Position numbers and translations under genes: made by a program. Source: an uncultured Lachnospiraceae bacterium (GTDB lineage Bacteria > Bacillota > Clostridia > Lachnospirales > Lachnospiraceae). Taken from it: 5,032 nucleotides of DNA. Shown one piece after another: positions 1 through 5,032 of this stretch; the stretch's first letter is position 1; each line of letters opens with the position of its first letter. The notes under the pieces are model-generated. The model was not told the origin of the DNA and searched no databases. It worked only from the letters and a program-made list of their open reading frames with translations. The stretch lies in contig CALGGL010000335.1 in NCBI GenBank assembly GCA_937915975.1, positions 1 through 5,032 of the forward strand, in the 5' to 3' direction.

Positions 1-482
1 ATCTTGATCTTATATTTAACCCCATTGACCTTGATAGTCACGGTAGCTTTTCCCTTCTTTAAGCCCTTGATATTAACTGTCTTAGCTGTTGCCTTGGAGG
101 TAACCTTTGCCACCTTCTTATTAGAGCTTGAATATACATTCTTGACAGAAGATGCCTTGCCTGTAATCTTCACTTTCAAAGTCTTATTCTTCTTAATTTT
201 GTATGTTTTGTTCTTGTTATACTTCTTGCCTCCGACTGTAAGGGACGGACTGTTAGCAACATTGACAGTATAATTAAGCTCTGATCCATCCTTTAGGACT
301 GCTGTAATCGTGGCAGTACCTTTCTTCAAGGCAGTAATCTTTCCCTTAGAAACTGTTGCAACCGACTTCTTAGAGGTCTTCCAATTCTTAACAGATTCAC
401 CCTTTAAGGAAAGATTCTTAGTAACACCCGCATTAACGTTAAGCTCAGGTTTGAACACGACCTTGACAAACTTATCCTTTTC
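1..482 (-). other. Two Ig-like (Big_2-type) domains at the C-terminus of the GH36 protein
   Basis: Residues about 645-719 form one bacterial Ig-like unit. It has the hallmark order of a Trp in a W-K-[TS]-S strand (Trp678), then SVATVSKGKITALKKGTATI (684-703), which matches the usual Big_2 core. Residues about 724-804 form a second, diverged unit with SSSNKKVAKV (762-771) and GLKKGKATVTIKV (784-796) in the same positions. The chain is still open at the window edge. Such domains normally occur in secreted or surface proteins as spacers or adhesion modules, which is at odds with the absence of a signal peptide on this protein. The second unit is extremely rich in lysine (25 of the last 75 residues). 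Confidence 0.85.
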
Positions 483-2414
483 ACTTACAGTCTCTGATTC
501 CTTTTTCATCTCTGCAAGATTACATTCATAACCGCATATACCAAAGCATGCTATATTAAAGCGTGTTTCCAGAGGCGTTATACGAAGGGTTTGATGATTC
601 GGGCAGGAAGAAACATGTGCACTTACCGTAGATAAAGGATAGCCGTAACTGTAACCCGTCTGTATACTTGCACGGCACAGTGCATCGGTATTGTCACTCG
701 CCCAGATCTGTGGAAAGTAGCAAAGTATGCCAAGGTCAAATCTGTTTCCTCCGGCTGCACAGCCTTCAAAAAGGATATGCGGAAACTTCTCTGTCAAAAT
801 CTTCATAACCCTGTATAGCCCAAGCATATACCTGTGAGCTACCTCACCCTGCCTTGTCACACTAAGTGCTGCCTGCCCCGATGTACCAATGTCTCTCTGC
901 TCCGATGTGCCAATGTCTCTCTGCCCCGATAAACCTGTGTCTTTTTCCCTGAGTGCACCCGAATAATAATCCGTAAATGTCCTGTTCATATCCCATTTTA
1001 CGTATTTGATATTGGCACTTGAAAAGACCTTGCTCATAGACTCGATTATATAATCCTGTACCTCGGTTCTTCCAAGGTCAAGTATTCTTTGATTACGTCC
1101 CTCCGAATGAGGCTTATCAGGTATCTGCAGTACCCAGTCAGGATGGGCTTCGTAAAGCTTGCTCTTTACATTTACCATCTCCGGCTCAACCCAGATACCG
1201 AAATCAAGATCCAATGCATTTATCTTCTTGCATATTCCCTCGAGTCCATGAGGAAGCTTTTTCTTATTGACCTCCCAGTCACCAAGCGACTGTGTATCAT
1301 CATCTCTTGTACCAAACCAGCCGTCATCCATTACAAATAGCTCGATTCCAACATCTGCCGCTGCTTTGGCAAGCTTAAGAAGCTTCTTCTCATTTATATC
1401 AAAATACGATGCCTCCCAGCTGTTTAAAAGCACCGGACGTATTCGGTTTTTCCACTCGCCTCTTACTATATGCTCACGAACAAAGGCGTGCATATGCTGG
1501 CTCATACCGTTAAAGCCCTCATCCGAAAATGTCATCACGGCCTCAGGTGCCTCAAACACCTCTCCCTGTGCAAGAATAGCAGAAAACGATTGTGGATTTA
1601 TACCTGATACAAACCTTGTCTTTCCGTATCCGCTTACTTCAACTGCCTCATAGTGATTACCACTATAGATAAGGTTAAAGCCGTAGCAACAGCCACTGTT
1701 TTCATTTGTATCTGCCTTCGAAAGCATCACAAAAGGATTAGCCCTGCTGGACGAGCTTCCCGTATAAGAGGAATTAACATGCTTTCCTGCGAGCATCCTT
1801 GTATCGATTCGTCTCATCTCCCTTGTCCATGCGCCAGAAAAGGTTGTGAACATATAATCAGGAGTATCAAAATCTATGCACATGCTTAAGATTCGTCTTA
1901 CATCTATCGGCTCATCGCTGTCATTGATGAGTCTGACATTTCTTGTGATTACATCTTCCTTTTCATATACATAGTAGTTCATTTCAAGGGAAAGATTATA
2001 CTGCTCATCCTTTAAAATAATTGTAAGAGTTTCCACCTCATCCTCTGCACCGTACGATCCGGGCAGCGTGTCAAATTCTGCCTTGCCCTCTCTTTGTCTT
2101 GCTTCCTTATATACAAAATCAGAGGTATAGCTTCCGTCTGCATGAACAATCTCAACCATCGGCTCACGTATATCACCCTTACCGTAAGCAGACATCTCAA
2201 GGCGCATATCCTCAAGCGAGTATTTCATATGCTCCTTATCATACTGATTGGTATTACCCAAAGGAAATTCATGCTTTTCCTCTAAAACTGCCCGGGAAAA
2301 ATGTATCTTCTTTCCGTAATAATAATGTTCAAGCTGACCTGTCTCCAGTATTCCAAAAGCATATGTGGTATTATCTGTATTTAAAACAAAACTGTTATTA
2401 ATCTGTTTAATCAT
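1..2414 (-). CDS. GH36 alpha-galactosidase fused to Ig-like domains, C-terminus beyond window
   Basis: Alpha-galactosidase of glycoside hydrolase family 36, expected to release terminal alpha-1,6-galactose from melibiose or raffinose-type sugars. I translated it by hand: 804 codons are open from 2414 to the left edge with no stop. Visible features are the N-terminal beta-sandwich (about residues 1-320) with SGAW at 193-196, NSWEA (331-335), MDDGWFG (362-368), KWDMN (473-477, nucleophile Asp475), EGCAAGG (550-556) and SDNTDA (573-578, acid/base Asp574). These are the family's catalytic and sugar-binding motifs, so the active site looks intact. The ATG at 2414 is preferred over the in-frame ATG at 2420, because GAGGG lies 6 bases before the former and directly abuts the latter. 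There is no signal peptide. Similarity to GH36 ends near residue 639, where about 100 residues normally remain (whole enzymes are about 730), and Ig-like repeats follow. It lies downstream of a MelB-type symporter. The GH36 call is firm; the fusion could be natural or an assembly chimera. Confidence 0.94.
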   Translation of the reverse strand, partial: MIKQINNSFVLNTDNTTYAFGILETGQLEHYYYGKKIHFSRAVLEEKHEFPLGNTNQYDKEHMKYSLEDMRLEMSAYGKGDIREPMVEIVHADGSYTSDFVYKEARQREGKAEFDTLPGSYGAEDEVETLTIILKDEQYNLSLEMNYYVYEKEDVITRNVRLINDSDEPIDVRRILSMCIDFDTPDYMFTTFSGAWTREMRRIDTRMLAGKHVNSSYTGSSSSRANPFVMLSKADTNENSGCCYGFNLIYSGNHYEAVEVSGYGKTRFVSGINPQSFSAILAQGEVFEAPEAVMTFSDEGFNGMSQHMHAFVREHIVRGEWKNRIRPVLLNSWEASYFDINEKKLLKLAKAAADVGIELFVMDDGWFGTRDDDTQSLGDWEVNKKKLPHGLEGICKKINALDLDFGIWVEPEMVNVKSKLYEAHPDWVLQIPDKPHSEGRNQRILDLGRTEVQDYIIESMSKVFSSANIKYVKWDMNRTFTDYYSGALREKDTGLSGQRDIGTSEQRDIGTSGQAALSVTRQGEVAHRYMLGLYRVMKILTEKFPHILFEGCAAGGNRFDLGILCYFPQIWASDNTDALCRASIQTGYSYGYPLSTVSAHVSSCPNHQTLRITPLETRFNIACFGICGYECNLAEMKKESETVSEKDKFVKVVFKPELNVNAGVTKNLSLKGESVKNWKTSKKSVATVSKGKITALKKGTATITAVLKDGSELNYTVNVANSPSLTVGGKKYNKNKTYKIKKNKTLKVKITGKASSVKNVYSSSNKKVAKVTSKATAKTVNIKGLKKGKATVTIKVNGVKYKIK
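480..510 (-). other. Junction between truncated GH36 barrel and Ig-like region
   Basis: GH36-like sequence is recognisable through GYECNLAEMKKE (residues 628-639). Family members continue here with a helix of the type E-E-I-x-x-Q-I-x-x-Y-K, followed by a C-terminal antiparallel beta domain of roughly 80-100 residues. In this protein residues 640-648 (SETVSEKDK) lead straight into an Ig-like strand. The reading frame is kept and no stop or frameshift was seen when reading codon by codon. The exact breakpoint cannot be fixed without a homologue alignment. Confidence 0.7.
873..944 (-). repeat. 24-bp tandem repeat (3 copies) inside the GH36 catalytic domain
   Basis: Three consecutive 24-bp units lie at 873-896, 897-920 and 921-944. 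The first two differ at 2 of 24 positions and the third is more diverged. They encode the 8-residue units KDTGLSGQ (491-498), RDIGTSEQ (499-506) and RDIGTSGQ (507-514). The array sits in the loop after catalytic Asp475 and before the R-Q-G-E-x-x-H-R-Y motif (521-529). In ordinary GH36 enzymes only a handful of residues separate the Y-S-x-x-L stretch from R-Q-G-E, so this is an insertion of roughly 28-30 residues. Because the unit is a multiple of three, changes in copy number would keep the frame. Confidence 0.9.
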
Positions 2415-2420
2415 AAGCAT

Positions 2421-2425
2421 CCCTC
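2421..2425 (-). promoter_or_regulatory. Ribosome binding site of the GH36 gene
   Basis: The minus strand reads GAGGG here, 6 bases upstream of the ATG at 2414. It directly abuts an in-frame ATG at 2420, which is too close for initiation. The spacing therefore decides the start codon at 2414. Confidence 0.7.
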
Positions 2426-2457
2426 ATACATTATTAACTATTTTAATTAAACGAAAA

Positions 2458-2466
2458 ATTATATCA
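2458..2466 (-). promoter_or_regulatory. Extended -10 promoter candidate for the GH36 gene
   Basis: The minus strand reads TGATATAAT, a perfect TATAAT preceded by TGn. The -35 position is poor: TTGTAT at 2479-2484 matches only half of the consensus and gives a short 15-bp spacer, which is tolerable for an extended -10 promoter. Transcription would start near 2451, giving a leader of about 37 bases. A second TATAAT occurs at 2471-2476 without a convincing -35. The DNA is AT-rich, so chance matches are possible. Confidence 0.42.
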
Positions 2467-2540
2467 TCAAATTATATAATACAAGGAAAAGCATCATCCC
2501 ATATAATCGAGTATAAGAACAACACTATCCCATAAGCCAC

Positions 2541-2585
2541 ATATAAGTGAGTATGAAAGCGCATAGCCTTCACACCCACTTATAC
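2541..2585 (-). terminator. 20-bp stem-loop 10 bases after the symporter stop codon
   Basis: The arms 2566-2585 and 2541-2560 pair over 20 bp around a 5-base loop (2561-2565). All four DNA mismatches become G.U pairs in the minus-strand RNA and A.C mismatches in the plus-strand RNA, so the structure favours the symporter transcript. The minus strand has no U-run after the stem, so it is not a textbook intrinsic terminator. It could be a weak terminator, an mRNA processing site or a 3'-end stabiliser that sets different levels for the two genes. A cre-like half site (TGAAAGCG, 2554-2561) lies within it. Confidence 0.5.
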
Positions 2586-2595
2586 TTATTATTTG

Positions 2596-4380
2596 CTACT
2601 TATTTTTCAATGTATCAGTTATCTCCTCAAGCTTTCTCTCATCAAGGATATACTTCTTTCTGAAAAGTATAATTGCTATAATCATTCCAAATATCGGAAG
2701 AAGTGTCATGGTAAGTCTTAAGATAAGAAGTGAGCTTCCGCCTACTGCAGTCTTTGCCGCACCTACAGTAGTTGTATCGTTGCTTAAGTTACTTATGCTA
2801 AGGCAGATAGAAGCAACAAGTGCAGCTATACCTGATGCAAGCTTAACCACAAAGGTCTGCATTGAAAAGATTACGCTCTCATCACGTCTGCCGTTTTTAA
2901 GCTCACCGTAATCAACGGTATTAGCCAGGAAGATTGTAACAAGTACATTAAGTATACCAACTGCTGCCATTATGAAAAATCCCGGTATAAGGAACGGATA
3001 TACACTGCTTGTGCCCGAAAGTGCCATAACAAGAAGCACTACATAACCGGATATCGACGCGATAACAGCTATATTAAATATCTTAATTGTAGTAAAGAAT
3101 TTACGAAGAAGCGGGAACATAATCATCATCGCAAGTATCTGTATAGCACCCGCAAATGTATTGAATAATGTATAATTTCCCTGCCAGTTCGAACCTGCAA
3201 GGTCATACTTAAAGAAGTAAATCAAAAGGTTCGAAGTAATGTAAGTCGCAACATTTATAAGAACTATGGTTATAACTATTGTCATAGCCTGGTCGTTTTG
3301 GATAAGCGCCTTAAACATCTCGCCTATACCTGCTGTCTGCATGTCTGCTGTTGATTTCTCCTTGATACCAAGGCAGGTAATAACTATAAATACCACAAAG
3401 ATTATAGCTACTATAAGTGAGAAGTATTTGAAACCGTATCTCTCAACCTCTTTGGTTGAAGTAAATTCACCGGTAAGACTTGAAAGTCCACCGTCCTTAT
3501 CAAGCTTTGCATATAATTCAGAATCTACATAAACCTTAAGCTCTGTATAGGTTGAACCATCCTTAAGTCCGGTTTCAAGAATTGATGTTGAATTATCAGC
3601 ATCGAGCTTTACATCATCAAAATTAAGCTCATACTTTGAATTGCTTCCGGTATATTTTAAAGTTTTGTCTTCAGTACTCTCAAATAAATCCTTAAACTCA
3701 TCACTGTTTGCGGTTACGGAAATAACGATGCCGTCTGTAATGCTTATTTCATTTCCGGTTGCAGCATCCTGGTCATCTATCTCGATTATATTTACCGATA
3801 CGCCGCCAACCTCTGAGCTATACTGCATAGTCATCTTATCGGTATTTTTATCCGATACTGCGGTACCGATTGCAGTTACTGCCATAACAGTGATTATGGT
3901 AACAATTGCCGAGCCCACACCGGCACAGCTTCTTGCAAGTGCGGAAAGACCTTCACGTTCCTTACCGCCCTCTGTAAATGCCGGAATCATTGACCAGTAA
4001 GGAATATCCATCATAGTATAGGTAACACCCCAGAGGATATAGGTCACTGCCGCATATGCTACAAGTCCGCTTCCGTCAAGCGATGGTGGTGCGGAAAACA
4101 TCAGGAACAGGATTACTGCGTTAGTAATTGTACCGATCAAGAGCCATGGTCTGAACTTGCCCCATCTTGTCTTTGTCTTTGCAACAACTATACCCATAAT
4201 CGGATCATTAAATGCATCAAATATTCTTGCTACCAGGAGGATAACGCCCATCGCAATTGCGCTTACTCCGAGGATATCCTGATAATAATACAGTATATAG
4301 CTTGCAGAAAGCATATAGACCATATCTTTTCCTACGGCACCAAGACCGTAAGCAACTTTTTCCTTAGCTGTTAATCTCAT
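2596..4380 (-). CDS. melB: MelB-type galactoside:cation symporter (GPH family) with an extracytoplasmic insertion
   Basis: Twelve-helix membrane symporter of the glycoside-pentoside-hexuronide family (MFS fold), probably importing melibiose or a related galactoside with Na+. The first 100 residues align with Salmonella/E. coli MelB almost without gaps, as recalled. Conserved residues include K18 and D19 in TM1, D55, N58 and D59 in TM2 (cation site), T122, D125 and W129 in TM4, R150 in TM5 and K513 in TM11 (MelB K377). The cytoplasmic loop 10-11 motif NTVDYGE is at 487-493. Approximate helices are 10-35, 40-65, 78-97, 105-128, 150-172, 318-338, 365-389, 402-425, 432-453, 458-486, 505-528 and 549-573. 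At 594 residues it is about 120 longer than MelB, because of an insertion in loop 5-6. The ATG at 4380 fits the MelB N-terminus and has AGGAAGAG upstream. The neighbouring alpha-galactosidase supports a galactoside substrate; the exact sugar is inferred. Confidence 0.93.
   Translation of the reverse strand: MRLTAKEKVAYGLGAVGKDMVYMLSASYILYYYQDILGVSAIAMGVILLVARIFDAFNDPIMGIVVAKTKTRWGKFRPWLLIGTITNAVILFLMFSAPPSLDGSGLVAYAAVTYILWGVTYTMMDIPYWSMIPAFTEGGKEREGLSALARSCAGVGSAIVTIITVMAVTAIGTAVSDKNTDKMTMQYSSEVGGVSVNIIEIDDQDAATGNEISITDGIVISVTANSDEFKDLFESTEDKTLKYTGSNSKYELNFDDVKLDADNSTSILETGLKDGSTYTELKVYVDSELYAKLDKDGGLSSLTGEFTSTKEVERYGFKYFSLIVAIIFVVFIVITCLGIKEKSTADMQTAGIGEMFKALIQNDQAMTIVITIVLINVATYITSNLLIYFFKYDLAGSNWQGNYTLFNTFAGAIQILAMMIMFPLLRKFFTTIKIFNIAVIASISGYVVLLVMALSGTSSVYPFLIPGFFIMAAVGILNVLVTIFLANTVDYGELKNGRRDESVIFSMQTFVVKLASGIAALVASICLSISNLSNDTTTVGAAKTAVGGSSLLILRLTMTLLPIFGMIIAIILFRKKYILDERKLEEITDTLKNK
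3442..3858 (-). other. Acidic insertion of about 140 residues in symporter loop TM5-TM6
   Basis: Residues about 175-313 sit between TM5 and TM6, where MelB has only a short loop. By the MelB topology (N-terminus inside) this loop faces outside the membrane. The segment is hydrophilic and rich in Asp, Glu, Ser and Thr, with alternating short hydrophobic stretches such as GVSVNIIEI (193-201) and GIVISVTA (217-224). Those suggest a small beta-rich domain. There is no cysteine in it. The frame is open on both sides and both flanking helices are intact, so this is an inserted domain and not a frameshift. I do not recognise its fold. Confidence 0.85.
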
Positions 4381-4385
4381 CTTAT

Positions 4386-4393
4386 CTCTTCCT
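4386..4393 (-). promoter_or_regulatory. Ribosome binding site of the symporter gene
   Basis: The minus strand reads AGGAAGAG, with its AGGA core ending 9 bases before the ATG at 4380. It is the only purine-rich site with good spacing, and it follows directly after a purine-rich tandem repeat that would keep the site single-stranded. Confidence 0.6.
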
Positions 4394-4398
4394 TTCTT

Positions 4399-4434
4399 CT
4401 TTTACTTCTTTTACTTCTTTTACTTCCTTTACCC
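4399..4434 (-). repeat. 9-bp tandem repeat in the symporter leader
   Basis: Three perfect copies of AAGTAAAAG (minus strand) lie at 4399-4407, 4408-4416 and 4417-4425. A degenerate fourth unit lies at 4426-4434. The array lies between the leader hairpin and the ribosome binding site and is almost pure purine on the transcript, so it should be unstructured. Copy-number change by slippage would alter the distance between hairpin and ribosome binding site. Confidence 0.9.
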
Positions 4435-4435
4435 C

Positions 4436-4522
4436 GGTTCTTATATACACATTTTCAAGTACACGCATGGCACGCTGCCGCTTAACGCCATGCTTAGCAC
4501 TTAAAATGTGTATACAAGAACC
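4436..4522 (-). repeat. 87-bp imperfect inverted repeat (long hairpin) in the symporter leader
   Basis: The 36-base arms 4436-4471 and 4487-4522 flank a 15-base centre. The outer 20 pairs have a single DNA mismatch (A at 4443 against G opposite), which becomes a G.U pair in minus-strand RNA. The innermost 7 pairs (GCATGGC) are perfect, with a bulged middle that retains AAGT. Neither strand has a U-run after the stem, so it is not an ordinary terminator. No target-site duplication is obvious at the ends. It may be a 5'-leader RNA structure, a long operator, or a small palindromic repeat element. The 5' arm in the transcript is preceded directly by GAGGAGG. Confidence 0.85.
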
Positions 4523-4530
4523 TCCTCGAT

Positions 4531-4536
4531 ATAATA
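4531..4536 (-). promoter_or_regulatory. Weak -10 candidate upstream of the symporter leader hairpin
   Basis: The minus strand reads TATTAT at 4531-4536, which would place the transcript start just before the long hairpin. No acceptable -35 hexamer lies 16-18 bp upstream, and the surrounding DNA is so AT-rich that many such hexamers exist. It is listed because a promoter is expected in this 269-bp gap. Confidence 0.22.
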
Positions 4537-4562
4537 TACTTAAAAAATACTCTATAACATAA

Positions 4563-4597
4563 CACTATACTTATCACTTAAAATTAATATACAAGAA
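4563..4597 (-). repeat. Third, direct copy of the leader hairpin arm
   Basis: This 35-base stretch matches 4486-4520 (one arm of the inverted repeat) at 28 of 35 positions without gaps. Both begin TTCTTGTATA on the minus strand and share TTTTAAGTG followed by one variable base and TAAG. The two copies are in the same orientation, 77 bp apart start to start, and the other arm (4436-4471) is the inverted copy. Confidence 0.8.
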
Positions 4598-4649
4598 ACT
4601 AAATTTTTTATTAATAAATACATATACAATAACAATATGAATCGCTAAT

Positions 4650-5032
4650 CTAAATATTAATTGTGAATTCTATGTCAACTGTCTTAGCCTGTGGTGACTT
4701 AACCTTAAGCTTAGCCTTACCGGCCTTGCCGAGAGTCTTTATATAAGTTCCTCCCATACCGCCGGAAAGAGCTACTGTCTTTGGTCCTATTATCTCTGCA
4801 TCACCCTTAACTTCAAAGGTTACCACATCATTGAAGTAAGGTAAGATATTGCCAAATTCATCTACTGCCTTAACTCTTACGGCAGCTACATCATAGCTAT
4901 GCTCCTCACATAAATCTGTATGGTCACAGGTAACCTCAAGTGAAACCTTGGTCATAGCCTTTCTTTCGATCGTCTTTACAATCTCGCCATCCTTTATAGC
5001 CTCGAATTTGTAAACTGTTGATTCACCGCCCC
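4650..5032 (-). CDS. GH2 glycoside hydrolase (beta-galactosidase-like), C-terminal fragment
   Basis: Only the last 126 residues and the TAG stop (4650-4652) are in the window. The frame is open from the right edge, so the internal Met at 4955 is not the start. The segment reads VYKFEAIKDGE, then the strongly family-typical stretch YDVAAVRVKAVDEFGN, LPYFND and IGPKTVALSGGMGGTY. This matches the C-terminal Ig-like domain found in many LacZ-like GH2 enzymes of Firmicutes (I believe Pfam Glyco_hydro2_C5). The catalytic barrel lies outside, so the substrate cannot be read directly; beta-galactosidase is the likeliest from family habit and the neighbouring galactoside genes. No clear intrinsic terminator follows the stop. 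Confidence 0.85.
   Translation of the reverse strand, partial: GGESTVYKFEAIKDGEIVKTIERKAMTKVSLEVTCDHTDLCEEHSYDVAAVRVKAVDEFGNILPYFNDVVTFEVKGDAEIIGPKTVALSGGMGGTYIKTLGKAGKAKLKVKSPQAKTVDIEFTINI

Noticed and set aside
4..531. Two plus-strand open frames (4-273, 310-531) encoding hydrophobic peptides
   Set aside because: They are the antisense of the lysine-rich Ig-like region: AAG and AAA codons read backwards give Leu and Phe. They have no ribosome binding site and overlap a well-supported minus-strand gene.
1089..2401. Several plus-strand open frames and a short minus-strand frame over the GH36 region
   Set aside because: They lie across a continuous minus-strand frame with all the GH36 motifs, match no family I know and have no start signals.
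1..2414. A frameshift or pseudogene in the alpha-galactosidase
   Set aside because: Codon-by-codon reading from 2414 to the left edge found no stop and no loss of family motifs before residue 639. The change at the junction is an in-frame domain replacement.
2578..2590. A motif ATAAGTATA shared between the two intergenic gaps (also near 4566-4574)
   Set aside because: It is a 9-mer in very AT-rich DNA, with different surroundings in each place; chance is an adequate explanation.
2708..4000. Three plus-strand open frames opposite the symporter gene
   Set aside because: They are shadows of the symporter coding sequence; hydrophobic helices read antisense still look hydrophobic.
4436..4522. 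The long inverted repeat as an intrinsic terminator of the GH2 gene
   Set aside because: Neither strand has a U-run after the stem and it lies about 130 bp beyond the GH2 stop, close to the symporter start.
4501..4523. A seven-codon leader peptide starting at TTG after GAGGAGG in the hairpin arm
   Set aside because: The gap from GGAGG to the TTG is only 3 bases, the peptide has no regulatory codon run, and it lies wholly inside a hairpin arm.

Overview
The window reads as part of a galactoside-utilisation locus from a low-to-moderate GC Firmicute. The Lachnospiraceae are my best guess, from the style of the GH36 enzyme, the lysine-rich bacterial Ig-like domains and the AT-rich intergenic DNA with purine-rich ribosome binding sites. 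This is an inference from protein style and was not checked by a search.

All three genes lie on the minus strand, so the locus reads from right to left. At the right edge (4650-5032) is the C-terminal end of a glycoside hydrolase family 2 protein, probably a beta-galactosidase. After a 269-bp gap comes a 594-residue MelB-type sugar:cation symporter of the GPH family (2596-4380). After a further 181 bp comes a GH36 alpha-galactosidase (start at 2414), which runs off the left edge without a stop codon. A coherent reading is uptake of melibiose-type or raffinose-type galactosides by the symporter, cleavage of alpha-galactosides by the GH36 enzyme and of beta-galactosides by the GH2 enzyme.

Three protein-level features are unusual. 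(1) The GH36 catalytic barrel stops near residue 639, just after its GYE..L motif. It continues in frame into at least two Ig-like domains instead of the usual last barrel helix and C-terminal beta domain. (2) The same enzyme has an 8-residue unit repeated three times (a 24-bp tandem repeat) inserted shortly after the catalytic nucleophile. (3) The symporter keeps every MelB sugar- and sodium-site residue I could compare, but has an acidic insertion of about 140 residues in the loop between TM5 and TM6, predicted to face outside.

The intergenic regions are also structured. The symporter leader holds an 87-bp imperfect inverted repeat whose outer 20 pairs are unbroken in the minus-strand RNA if one G.U pair is counted. 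One arm of this palindrome recurs as a third, direct copy 77 bp upstream, which allows alternative pairings. Three 9-bp tandem repeats sit just before the ribosome binding site. The gap between the symporter and the alpha-galactosidase contains a 20-bp hairpin whose only imperfections are four G.U pairs in the minus-strand RNA, followed by an extended -10 promoter candidate. I found no RNA genes, CRISPR array or transposase. The plus-strand open frames are shadows of the minus-strand genes.
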